Assembly (NCBI GenBank): GCA_022818135.1
Contig: JAFMSR010000016.1
Location: forward strand, 9,548,822-9,612,821
Length of the DNA stretch: 64,000 bases
Source of the DNA: Saxidomus purpurata
Taxonomy: Eukaryota > Mollusca > Bivalvia > Venerida > Veneridae
Direction: 5' to 3'
Below, piece after piece: positions 11,748 through 23,900 of this stretch (its first letter is position 1; each line of letters starts with the position of its first letter). A program made the translations under genes and the position numbers. The notes below the pieces were generated by a model, which did not search any database, was not told where the DNA came from, and saw only the letters and a list, made by a program, of their open reading frames with translations.

Positions 11748-13035
11748 TTAAGCATTTTGGTAGGTAAACGTATCCCTCATATTATTAGTTTTGTGCTTTG
11801 GTAAAACAAGATCACGTCGTCTTGTAGATCTTAAAACATAATTTTCATTGTATGCATATGCTAATAGATCTGACATATAATCAGGAAATAATTTGTTCTT
11901 GCATTTAAAGACCATTGTTGCTGTATGGTAAATACACCTATTGTTAAAAGTTAACAGTTCTAGCTTTTGAAATAAATCTATGGAATGTGTATTAAACGGA
12001 CATTGTAAAATGATACCAGCAGTACGTTTTTGTTGTTTCATAATCTTATTTATATCGCATTTACAATGAACGCCTTTACCCCATACAGAACAGCAATAAA
12101 CAATGTATCCGTTGTAAAACATTTTCATCATATCATCATTTAAATAGAATTTAATTTGTTAAAGAGTGCTATTTTCGCATTTACTTTATTGCACACTGAT
12201 GTGATTTGTATATCACAAGAAAGAGTATTATCAATATAAATCACTAAATCTTTTTGAGACGTAATGTTTCAATATGTGTACCGTTAATGGAAATGTGTAA
12301 TTTTCGGATATTTTTTATTCTGTTTTTCGATGAAACCTACATACATTTTGATTTATTTGGATGAAATGACATGGCATTCCCAGAACATCAACTTGACACA
12401 GCATTTATACTTTCTTGGAGGTTTAATTCAATGACATTTATATCTTTGTGAGAATCATAGATTGTTGAGTCATCACCAAACAAATCAATTTTCATGTTAT
12501 TAAAAATGATACTAATATCATTTATGTATATTAAAAATAACAACGGACATAGGATTGACCCTTGTGGAACTCTAGAATTTATACACATCGGTTCAGATAG
12601 TTTGTTATTTATTTTTACCCGTTGCATTCGGTTACTTAAGAACGACTTGAAAAGAATTATAGAGCGATGTGAAAAGTGATGCAGTTTCAGTTTATGTAAC
12701 AAAATCTCATGATCAACCATATTGAAAGCCTTTTGTAAATCAAAGAAAACTGCACCAATGTAATTACCAGAGTCTATATCCATAAGCCATGTGTCAATTA
12801 AACGAGTTAAAACTGTATTACAAGACCCGGATTGTGTTATATGTATAATGTCCGTAGATTGAAAAAATATTAAGTTGGTTTGCAGTGTGCCGTTCAAAGA
12901 TTGATATAGGTCGATAATTTGAAGGGTCAGTTTTCAAACCTTTTTTAAATATCGGAATTACAAATGCTTCTTTCAAGGAATCTAGAAATATTTTGTTTTT
13001 GATACCAGTGTTAATTATGTGAGCTATTGCATCTC
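11748..13035 (-). pseudogene. second LINE reverse transcriptase, minus strand, broken
   Basis: On the minus strand, RT signatures run from right to left: IFKKG and NYRPIS near 12905-12955, FFDLQKAFNMVDHEILL (about 12700-12750), RVPQGSILCPLLFLIYIND (about 12520-12580), then FGDDST where YADD would be expected (about 12465-12480). The C-terminal part (11748-12131) contains CSVWG and KQQKRTAGIIL, typical of the region after the RT palm. The frame is interrupted between about 12131 and 12388. It sits tail-to-tail with the + strand LINE ending at 11722. The two differ in sequence, so they are separate insertions of related families. Confidence 0.8.
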
Positions 13036-13537
13036 ATTTTTACCCAAAATAAAAATGTATATACGCAATACCCCTTGAAGAATTGCACAATACTGTTGTA
13101 TGCATCAAAAACGTTTATAACAAGCTCATACGTATATGCTCGTTGCGATGAAAAAAAATAATTTCTTTGAAATAAATTCAAATGAACTTAAACGTATCAA
13201 ATTTGAAGAATGTATATAATGCCTATTAACAACATCTCTGATAACAGTTTGATGAGCAGAAATATCACATATATTGGGCTCATCAAAAAGAATCGAGTCT
13301 GATTTACCGGAATATGCATACGGCAAATGTGTATCACCTCGAAATTTTATTTTGTAGGATGTATAAAAGTTATCAGAATCGTTTCAATTTAATGTTTGTT
13401 CGAAGTGATTGTTACAAATACAATTACTATGATTACAATCGGAGCATAAAAAAGTATAATGTGTCAAACTTACTTCAATAATCATCACTTATGCAGGATA
13501 TTTTATCGTTTGAAGAAGAGTGTTTGTCAGCAAAACC

Positions 13538-13870
13538 CTAGTACTGTTTATTATTACTATATGATCTGGGGCGGAAACTGTCTGTTATGTAATTGTACAA
13601 TGTTCCATGTTTTCTGCTTTTTTCGCCGTATTTTGCGCGTAATACGCAAGAAGTTTCATTCTGTTCATATCTCTCGCGCCGTCTACAGTCGTGCGTGTTA
13701 TGACTGTTCATCTGGCAGAACGTGCACCATTTCCCATGATTTTGTTCTGCCAAATGTTCCTGTTCTCTGATATTCCTTGTGTTTCCGTCAATAATCTCAC
13801 TGATTTCTGACAGCATCAGATCTGCTTTAACATATTTTCTGGATATAAGGAACAAATTTAACTGGTCCAA
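13538..13870 (-). pseudogene. gag-like CCHC zinc-knuckle fragment of a retroelement
   Basis: The 110-codon minus-strand frame contains WCTFCQMNSHNTHDCRRR. The spacing C-x2-C-x4-H-x4-C matches the retroviral-type zinc knuckle, and the surrounding W-C...H-x-T-x-x-C-R resembles Ty3/gypsy Gag. Upstream residues are Ser-, Ile- and Glu-rich, as in the end of a capsid region. No protease, RT or LTR is visible in correct order, so I read it as an orphan fragment. An alternative is ORF1 of the LINE lying downstream on the same strand. Confidence 0.5.
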
Positions 13871-14444
13871 AGAAGTTCGTTATAAGCGAAGTTAACTGTT
13901 TTGCTATTTTCAAAATAACGAAGGAGAAAAGTTAAATTTCAACATACTTTGATTCTGCTAAAAATTCAGTATATTTGGCCAACAAGACTGGCATTGAAAG
14001 AAACAGCACTTACATAAGAGGAAAAGCATAATACTTCTTTTTGCTTTACTAGGTAAAAGCCCTGATGGGGTGTCTTCGGCCGATCTCAGCATCTCCCATA
14101 ATTCTGTTAAACTTATATTGTCTAAAGGAGATTATTTGGTAACATAATTATATATCTTTAGACAAAACTGACTGGGCATTGCAGTCAGGTATAACAAAAC
14201 TCCCAAAATTTTGAAAATCTGTTAGTAACCAGTATGTATGGGAGTCAGACAATGGTCTTGAAAAGTTCTCCAGGGGAGGAACCCTACGGTCGACCGGGAC
14301 AGTAAACAATCTAAACGACGAACGTTAAATGTAATCTTTTTAAAAAGAAGGTCGATCAAAATTTAAGTAATACCTTTACTATGTAAGGATAGATTGTGTA
14401 TATAATATCGCAATTTATAATAATTTGTAGGACCCACAAATTTG
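13871..14444. other. non-coding stretch
   Basis: No domain, repeat or RNA gene recognised. Confidence 0.4.
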
Positions 14445-14741
14445 AAAATGGTCACAAAGGTAAAATGGTCACAAAGGTGAAATATTTTAACCCCATAGGT
14501 GAAAACTATCGACAAATCTGAAACTTTAGCCTTAACTTAATTGTGAAATCCTTTTCCCTATATGTAAAAAGCTTAGAACCGTTTATCGGATTTTTCGAAA
14601 GCTTTTACATACAAGGCAAAATTATTTCAAAGAAGAGGTAGAGTGACCATTTTCACGTTTGTGACCATTTTCACGTTTGTGACCATTTTACTTTTTGTGA
14701 CCGTTTTCACATATTTTTCCATTTGTGACCATTTTCCCATT
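14445..14741. repeat. foldback element with 17/18-bp repeated arms
   Basis: The left arm (14445-14483) holds two units of AAAATGGTCACAAAGGT. The right arm holds their reverse complement, GTGACCATTTTCACGTTT, starting at 14643, 14661 and 14679, with more diverged units at 14697 and 14725. An inner inverted pair (ATGTAAAAAGCTT at 14563-14575 against AAGCTTTTACAT at 14600-14611) lies between them. The whole segment can fold on itself. It resembles a foldback or MITE element whose arms expanded as minisatellites. No coding capacity. Confidence 0.65.
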
Positions 14742-15594
14742 TGACAAACATACAGTTGTCTGTTTCAATACTTTTTACAAGATGAATGGACAACAACACA
14801 TTGTTTGAAAAGCGAATGAGCGCGAAACAAAACACGTATATAAAATATTTGCCTTTTGATGGGTGTTTGGAACTAATATCACTGGTTTCAAAATGACTTT
14901 TGCTTCTTTATTTCTTTGAATGTGACTTTGATTTATAAAAAATGTACATAATTACTTACGTAAGCCGTCAATAGATCATATTTGATACATATAGCCGCTT
15001 GCGGAAGCTGGTCGGAGGTTGAAGAAAACCATTATCTTTTAACTATTTGTTATCTTTATAGCATATAAATTGAGTGACCAATTCCTTTTTATCATGTTAA
15101 AATCCCTGCACATCTAGAGGCATTCAAAAGCAGTTAAAATCCGTTAACCATGGTTAAATATTAAATAACAAATGTCTACCAAACCGGAAGAGGTAGTCGT
15201 AGGACGAAATGTATGATGGCTTGACACTGTTGTCCAGATAGACCGAACGATGAGAATTCGATGCTTAATATATACCTCAGTTGAACAACTTAAATAAAAC
15301 ATGTGTGCTTTTATAAGTTTACCTTAGTGCTGCTCTCTTTCAAACTAGTGCGATAAAACAAGTTCTATACCTAGAATAGAAATTTTCTTCAAAATGCCAA
15401 AAAACTTTCTTAAAATCGTCCATTTAAATGACATGCTTTATGCTATCGGAATATAGAGCTCTACTTCTTAACTGACCATTTCATCGAAGGTATACTACCC
15501 TTCAAAATGAAATACATATGGAGTTAATGGTAAAGCACTGCGCTAAAAAAAGTGGATAAGCATTAGTTATACGGAGTTATTAAGCAAGTTTTTT
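14742..15594. other. non-coding stretch
   Basis: No exons, tRNA-like boxes or clear repeats recognised. Confidence 0.4.
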
Positions 15595-16560
15595 TTAAAA
15601 AAACATACTTATTAGAATGGCGATGTCGTATGTCGGGCGGACGGGATTCGTCGAACATTGGTTTCCGTTCGATAACTTATTTAGGAGTGACCAAATGCAA
15701 TAAAACTTAGTATGTAGGTAGCTTGCGTAGAGACAAAGCTTTGGATTGCATTTGGAGTCACTAGGGTCAAGGTCAAGGGCACTGTTACTAAAAATAGAAA
15801 AATGGTTTCCGCTCAATAACTGAAGTTAGGAGTGACTAATTGCAATCAAACTCGGTGTGTAGGTAGCTTGTGTAGAGAGGAAGCTTGTAATTACATTTTG
15901 GGTCACTAGAGTCAATGTCAAGGGCACATAAAATAGAAAAATGGTTTCCCCTCAATAACTTGAGTTAGGAGTGACCAATTGTAATGAAACTTGGTGTGTA
16001 GATGGCTGGCGTGGAGAGGAAGCTTTATGTTACTAGGATCAAGGTCACTAGGGTCAATGTCACTGTTACTAAAAATATTTTTTTATTTATTTTTAGTTTT
16101 TAGATTGTTTTAAGCAAAAAAAAATTTCGGTGTCAAGGTCAATAGGGCCAAGGTCAAGGTCAGTGTTACTAAAAATAGATTTTTTTATTTATTTTTAGTT
16201 TTAGATTGTTTAAGCAAAAACATTTTTTAAGGTCAAGTTCACTATGGTCATGGTCAAGGTCACTGTTACTATAAATAGATTTTAATTTATTTTTAGTTTT
16301 TAGATTGTTTTAAGCAAAAAATATGTTTGTGGTCAAGGTCACTAGGGTCAAGGTCAAGGTCACTGTTACTGAAAATATATTTATTTTTTCTAGTTTTTAA
16401 ATTGTAGCAAAAAATGTTGGGGTCAAGGTCACTAGAGTCAAGGGCGAGGTCACTGTTACTAAAATAGGGGGAGTCAAAATGACTGGGTTATTTTTAATTC
16501 TACAATTTCTGCAGGCGCCGTTTAAACCTGCTTTGGCGGCATTGCCGCGTCTTCTTGTTT
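15595..16560. repeat. compound tandem repeat rich in AAGGTCA
   Basis: The left part has three units of about 140 bp, with GTTTCC at 15661, 15804 and 15944. The right part has five units of about 100 bp, with CACTGTTACT or CAGTGTTACT at 16061, 16161, 16261, 16361 and 16451. Units carry GGTCAAGGTCACTAGGGTCA-type words. The same word family occurs at 32000-33120, and a related Tyr/Ser-poor open frame in it is a by-product. I associate such repeats with bivalve genomes; the exact family is not identified. Confidence 0.8.
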
Positions 16561-16848
16561 TTGTTATATACATTAAAACATTTCTAATAGAAAGTGTTGA
16601 TTTCATTTTTTGAAATGGATTTTCATAGATATTCTTTACATTCAGTGGGAATAAAAACTGTTACTGAGATTCATATATTTAGTTTATAACTGTGGTACTG
16701 TTTGTTTTTCTAGGAGTATATCAGTGATTATTGACTTTCTTATAAAGTGTAATATATCTTTTAACTGAGTAATCCAAAGAGAATTGTCTTATAGTACATA
16801 TCATGTATTTTATTTCATAATGTTCATTCTTTTTTCATTCTTTTTTAG

Positions 16849-16992
16849 CAAACAAATACCCATTTAATGCAACTTGTGAGGACGAAGTGCCCGATTGTAA
16901 ATTGTTACACAAAGATAAATTATGTAATCATACAGGGAAATTCAAGGAGTATGCAGCTTTAGCCTGTAGGAAAACATGCGGCTATTGTTCAA
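16849..16992 (+). CDS. exon: ShK (ShKT) domain 1
   Basis: The 144-bp exon is flanked by TTTTTTAG and GTAAGG, phase 1-1. It encodes six cysteines in ShKT spacing: C-x6-C-x8-C-x13-C-x3-C-x2-C, ending RKTCGYCS. ShKT modules occur in extracellular metalloproteases, oxidases and matrix proteins across invertebrates; here it is a domain of a larger protein and not a stand-alone peptide. An N-glycosylation site (NHT) lies mid-domain. It is the first exon I can place. The incoming phase requires at least one upstream exon, presumably with the signal peptide. Confidence 0.88.
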
Positions 16993-17484
16993 GTAAGGAA
17001 CTTTAAGATGCGACGCATTACTTTTATAGAATTTCAGTGAGCAATAAAAAATACGTGTAAACACATTCAAAAATAGTACACAGAATATAGGAATTTGAAT
17101 GATTATATCTCTTATACTGTATAAATACGACATAAATATTTTGTTTGCTGTCGTAACGTTAAAGAAATGCCATTTAACAGAAGATTTGCTACATCAGTGT
17201 TCTAGAAAACTGGTGAGGTTTTAAAAATCTAAAATCTACTGCGCATTTCTGAGGATTACTTCACCATATCTGAACGGAAATGGTATTGTTTAATATATAA
17301 ATAAATCATGCACAAAGACTGTGCTAGTCATGGATGTATTTTAAAATCAAAAGTGCATTTTCAGTCGAGGAAAGACGTCATGTGTAACCGGCGTTAGTCT
17401 CCATTTCTTATATGTAATACACTGGCATTTTAGCAAACATGCGAATTGAAAATAACTTTTACATGGATTCTTATACATTTTCAG

Positions 17485-17598
17485 ATTACTGCGTAGATAA
17501 CGCTACGAACTGCAAGGATCCGACATTTGACAAGACATGTCTTAAAAATATTACATGGTCCCTGATTAATTGTCCGGTGTACTGTGGATTTTGCGGAG
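17485..17598 (+). CDS. exon: ShK (ShKT) domain 2
   Basis: The 114-bp exon is flanked by TTTTCAG and GTTTGT, phase 1-1. Six cysteines are again present and it ends NCPVYCGFCGG, the CxxxCxxC end typical of ShKT. There are N-glycosylation sites NAT and NIT. It lies 492 bp after ShK 1, so the pair probably arose by exon duplication, but the sequences have diverged strongly. The downstream intron (17599-27021) contains the 7.8-kb satellite. Confidence 0.88.
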
Positions 17599-17998
17599 GT
17601 TTGTGAATATGTAATTTTATTTCAGTAAATATTTCACGAACATCTTTAACACCCAAGCATGCATGTCTTTAGTTGGGAATGTTTATGCCCTTTGATGTAC
17701 TGATGATTTACAAGGAACAAAACTGTGCGCAGGCGTATCGATGATTCAATGATCATTAAGTTTTCGTATTTTGTCTTTTGTTTTGTAGAATCGATCCGCA
17801 TTCTTTTTTAAACTTCTTCAATATGATGGTCTTTGTCGTCGCTAAGTTTCCTGTCTTTGGTTGCAAAGACTTTTAAGTTGCCATGTACTTGTCCTCGTCC
17901 AATGTCGGTGGCCCTCTTTGATTGAGATGCTTTCATATCTTTTTGCATAAAACAATTTATAAAAGGTATAAATTGGTTTATGTTGTATGATTAAAGAC

Positions 17999-20900
17999 TT
18001 GGCATATTCTGTTGATAATCCATAACGACAAAAAGAGACAAGTCGTGTTCTGCTGATAAGCCACTACGACAAAATATATAGACTAGTCGTGCTCAGCTGA
18101 TAAGCCAATACGACAAAATGTAAAGACAAGTCGTGTTCTGCTGATAAGCCACTACGACAAAATGTATAGACAAGTCGTGCTCAGTTGATAGACCACTACG
18201 ACAAAATGTATAGACTAGTCGTGTTCAGCTGATAAGCCACTACGACAAAATGTATGGACAAGTCGTGCTCAGTTGATAGACCACTACGACAAAATGTATA
18301 GATTAGTCGTGTTCAGCGGATAAGCCACGACGACAAAATGTATAGACTAGTCGTGTTCTGCTGATAGACCACGACGACAAAATGTATAGACTAGTCGTGT
18401 TCTGCTGATAAGCCAATACGACAAAATGTATAGACTAGTCGTGTTCTGCTGATAAGCCACGACGACAAAATGTATAGACTAGTCGTGCTCAGTTGATAGA
18501 CCACTACGACAAAATGTATAGACTAGTCGTGTTCTGCTGATAAGCCACGACGACAAAAGGAATAGACCAGTCGTGTTCTGCTGATAAGCCACGACGACAA
18601 AATGTATAGACCAGTCGTGCTCTGCTGATAAGCCACTACGACAAAATGTATAGTCTAGTCGTGTTCTGCTGATAAGCCAATACGACAAAATGTATAGACT
18701 AGTCGTGTTCTGCTGATAAGCCAATACGACAAAATATATAGACCAGTCGTGTTCAGCTGATAAGCCACTACGACAAAATGTATAGACCAGTCGTGTTCAC
18801 CTGATAGGTCACTACGACAAAATATATAGACTAGTCGTGTTCTGCTGATAAACCACGACGACAAAATGTATAGACTAGTCGTGCTCAGCTGATAAGCCAC
18901 TACGACAAAATGTATAGACTAGTCGTGTTCAGCTGATAAGCCACGACGACAAAATGTATAGACTAGTCGTGCTCAGCTGATAAGCCACTACGACAAAATG
19001 TATAGACTAGTCGTGTTCTGCTGATAAGCCAATACGACAAAATGTATAGACTAGTCGTGCTCAGCTGATAGACCACGACGACAAAATGTATATACTAGTC
19101 GTGCTCAGCTGATAAGCCACGACGACAAAATGTATAGACTAGTTGTGTTCTGATGATAAGCCAATACGACAAAATGAACAGACCAGTCGTGCTCAGCTGA
19201 TAAGCAACTACTACAAAATGTATAGACTAGTCATGTTCAGCTGATAGGCAACTACGACAAAATGTATAGACTAGTCGTGTTCTGCTGATAGGCCAATACG
19301 ACAAAATGAATAGACCAGTCGTGCTCAGCTGATAAGCAACTACTACAAAATGTATGGATTAGTCGTGTTCTGCTGATAAGCCACGACGACAAAATGTATA
19401 GACTAGTCGTGTTCAGTTGATAAGCCACTACGACAAAATGTATAGACCAGTCGTGTTCTGCTGATAAGCCACTTCGACAAAATGTATAGTCTAGTCGTGC
19501 TCTGCTGATAAGCCACGACGACAAAATGTATAGACAAGTCGTGCTCTGATGATAAGCCAGTTCGACAAAATGTATAGACTAGTCGTGCTCAGCTGATAAT
19601 CCACGACGACAAAATGTATAGACTAGTCGTGCTCTGCTGATAAGCCAGTCCGACAAAATGTATAGACCAGTCGTGTTCTGCTGATAAGCCACAACGACAA
19701 AATATATAGACTAGTCGTGTTCAGTTGATAAGCCACTACGACAAAATGTATAGACCAGTCGTGTTCTGCTGATAAGCCACTTCGACAAAATGTATAGTCT
19801 AGTCGTGCTCTGCTGATAAGCCACGACGACAAAATGTATAGACAAGTCGTGCTCTGATGATAAGCCAGTTCGACAAAATGTATAGACTAGTCGTGCTCAG
19901 CTGATAATCCACGACGACAAAATGTATAGACTAGTCGTGCTCTGTTGATAAGCCAGTTCGACAAAATGAATAGATCAGTCGTGCTCAGCTGATAAACAAC
20001 TACTACAAAATGTATAGATTAGTCGTGTTCTGCTGATAAGCCACGACGACAAAATGTATAGACTAGTCGTGCTCTGCTGATAAGCCAGTTCGACAAAATG
20101 AATAGATCAGTCGTGCTCAGCTGATAAACAACTACTACAAAATGTATAGATTAGTCGTGCTCAGTTGATAAGCCACGACGACAAAATGTATAGACTAGTC
20201 GTGCTCAGTTGATAAGCCACTACGACAAAATGTATAGACTAGTCGTGTTCTGCTGATAAGCCAATACGACAAAATGTATAGACTAGTCGTGCTCTGCTGA
20301 TAAGCCACTACGACAAAATGTATAGACTAGTCGTGCTCAGTTGATAAGCCACTACGACAAAATGTATAGACTAGTCGTGTTAAGCTGATAAGCCACTTCG
20401 ACAAAATGTATAGACTAGTCGTGCTCTGCTGATAAGCCAATACGACAAAATGTATAGACTAGTCGTGCTCAGTTGATAAGCCACTACGACAAAATGTATA
20501 GACTAGTCGTGTTCTGCTGATAAGCCAATACGACAAAATGTATAGACTAGTCGTGTTAAGCTGATAAGCCACTACGACAAAATGTATAGACTAGTCGTGT
20601 TAAGCTGATAAGCCAATACGACAAAATGTATAGACTAGTCGTGTTAAGCTGATAAGCCAATACGACAAAATGTATAGACTAGTCGTGCTCAGTTGATAAG
20701 CCACTACGACAAAATGTATAGACTAGTCGTGTTCTGCTGATAAGCCACTACGACAAAATGTATAGACCAGTCGTGCTCTGCTGATAAGCCACTACGACAA
20801 AATGTATAGTCTAGTCGTGTTCTGCTGATAAGCCAATACGACAAAATGTATAGACTAGTCGTGTTCTGCTGATAAGCCACTACGACAAAATGTATAGACT

Positions 20901-23900
20901 AGTCGTGTTCTGCTGATAAGCCACTACGACAAAATGTATAGACTAGTCGTGTTCTGCTGATAAGCCACTACGACAAAATGTATAGACTAGTCGTGTTCTG
21001 CTGATAAGCCAATACGACAAAATGTATAGACTAGTCGTGTTAAGCTGATAAGCCACTACGACAAAATGTATAGACTAGTCGTGTTCAGCTGATAAGCCAC
21101 TACGACAAAATGTATAGACTAGTCGTGTTAAGCTGATAAGCCAATACGACAAAATGTATAGACTAGTCGTGTTAAGCTGATAAGCCAATACGACAAAATG
21201 TATAGACCAGTCGTGTTAAGCTGATAAGCCACTACGACAAAATGTATAGACTAGTCGTGTTCAGCTGATAAGCCACTACGACAAAATGTATAGACTAGTC
21301 GTGTTAAGCTGATAAGCCAATACGACAAAATGTATAGACTAGTCGTGTTAAGCTGATAAGCCAATACGACAAAATGTATAGACCAGTCGTGTTAAGCTGA
21401 TAAGCCACTACGACAAAATGTATAGACTAGTCGTGTTCTGCTGATAAGCCACTACGACAAAATGTATAGACCAGTCGTGTTAAGCTGATAAGCCACTACG
21501 ACAAAATGTATAGACTAGTCGTGCTCAGTTGATAAGCCAATACGACAAAATGTATAGACTAGTCGTGTTAAGCTGATAAGCCACTACGACAAAATGTATA
21601 GACTAGTCGTGTTCTGCTGATAAGCCAATACGACAAAATGTATAGACTAGTCGTGTTCTGCTGATAAGCCACTACGACAAAATGTATAGACTAGTCGTGT
21701 TCAGTTGATAGACCACTACGACAAAATGTATAGACTAGTCGTGTTCAGCTGATAAGCCACTACGACAAAATGTATAGACTAGTCGTGTTAAGCTGATAAG
21801 CCACTACGACAAAATGTATAGACTAGTCGTGTTCTGCTGATAAGCCACTACGACAAAATGTATAGACTAGTCGTGTTCTGCTGATAAGCCAATACGACAA
21901 AATGAATAGCCTAGTCATGTTCAGCTGATAAGCCACTACGACAAAATGTATAGACCAGTCGTGCTCTGCTGATAAGCCACTACGACAAAATGTATAGACT
22001 AGTCGTGTTAAGCTGATAAGCCACTACGACAAAATGTATAGACTAGTCGTGTTCTGCTGATAAGCCACTACGACAAAATGTATAGACTAGTCGTGTTCTG
22101 CTGATAAGCCAATACGACAAAATGAATAGCCTAGTCATGTTCAGCTGATAAGCCACTACGACAAAATGTATAGACCAGTCGTGCTCTGCTGATAAGCCAC
22201 TACGACAAAATGTATAGACTAGTCGTGTTAAGCTGATAAGCCACTACGACAAAATGTATAGACCAGTCGTGCTCTGCTGATAAGCCAATACGACAAAATG
22301 TATAGACTAGTCGTGTTCTGCTGATAAGCCACTACGACAAAATGTATAGACTAGTCGTGTTCTGCTGATAAGCCACTACGACAAAATGTATAGACTAGTC
22401 GTGTTCTGCTGATAAGCCAATACGACAAAATGTATAGACTAGTCGTGTTAAGCTGATAAGCCACTACGACAAAATGTATAGACCAGTCGTGCTCAGTTGA
22501 TAAGCCACTACGACAAAATGTATAGACCAGTCGTGCTCAGTTGATAAGCCACTACGACAGAATGTATAGACCAGTCGTGCTCAGTTGATAAGCCACTACG
22601 ACAAAATGTATAGACCAGTCGTGCTCAGTTGATAAGCCACTACGACAAAATGTATAGACCAGTCGTGCTCAGCTGATAAGCCACTACGACAAAATGTATA
22701 GACCAGTCGTGCTCAGTTGATAAGCCACTACGACAAAATGTATAGACCAGTCGTGCTCAGTTGATAAGCCACTACGACAAAATGTATAGACCAGTCGTGC
22801 TCAGCTGATAAGCCACTACGACAAAATGTATAGACCAGTCGTGCTCAGCTGATAAGCCACTACGACAAAATGTATAGACCAGTCGTGCTCAGCTGATAAG
22901 CCACTACGACAAAATGTATAGACCAGTCGTGTTAAGCTGATAAGCCACTACGACAAAATGTATAGACCAGTCGTGCTCAGTTGATAAGCCACTACGACAA
23001 AATGTATAGACCAGTCGTGCTCAGTTGATAAGCCACTACGACAAAATGTATAGACCAGTCGTGCTCAGCTGATAAGCCACTACAACAAAATGTATAGACC
23101 AGTCGTGTTAAGCTGATAAGCCACTACGACAAAATGTATAGACCAGTCGTGCTCAGTTGATAAGCCACTACGACAAAATGTATAGACCAGTCGTGCTCAG
23201 TTGATAAGCCACTACGACAAAATGTATAGACTAGTCGTGTTCTGCTGATAAGCCACTACGACAAAATGTATAGACTAGTCGTGTTCTGCTGATAAGCCAC
23301 GACGACAAAATGTATAGACTAGTCGTGTTAAGCTGATAAGCCAATACGACAAAATGTATAGACTAGTCGTGTTAAGCTGATAAGCCACTACGACAAAATG
23401 TATAGACTAGTCGTGTTAAGCTGATAAGCCAATACGACAAAATGTATAGACTAGTCGTGTTCTGCTGATAAGCCACTACGACAAAATGTATAGACTAGTC
23501 GTGTTAAGCTGATAAGCCAATACGACAAAATGTATAGACTAGTCGTGTTAAGCTGATAAGCCACTACGACAAAATGTATAGACTAGTCGTGCTCAGTTGA
23601 TAAGCCACTACGACAAAATGTATAGACTAGTCGTGTTAAGCTGATAAGCCACTACGACAAAATGTATAGACCAGTCGTGTTAAGCTGATAAGCCAATACG
23701 ACAAAATGTATAGACTAGTCGTGCTCAGTTGATAAGCCACTACGACAAAATGTATAGACTAGTCGTGTTAAGCTGATAAGCCACTACGACAAAATGTATA
23801 GACCAGTCGTGCTCAGTTGATAAGCCACTACGACAAAATGTATAGACTAGTCGTGTTAAGCTGATAAGCCACTACGACAAAATGTATAGACTAGTCGTGC

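Noticed and set aside
18479..19832. Minus-strand open frames of 69-90 codons with repeated 'SRTRL/FCRSGLSAEHD' text
   Set aside because: They are translations of the 44-bp satellite. Because 44 is not a multiple of 3, the three frames interleave; the frames stay open only because stop words lie on the other strand. No start context or conservation.
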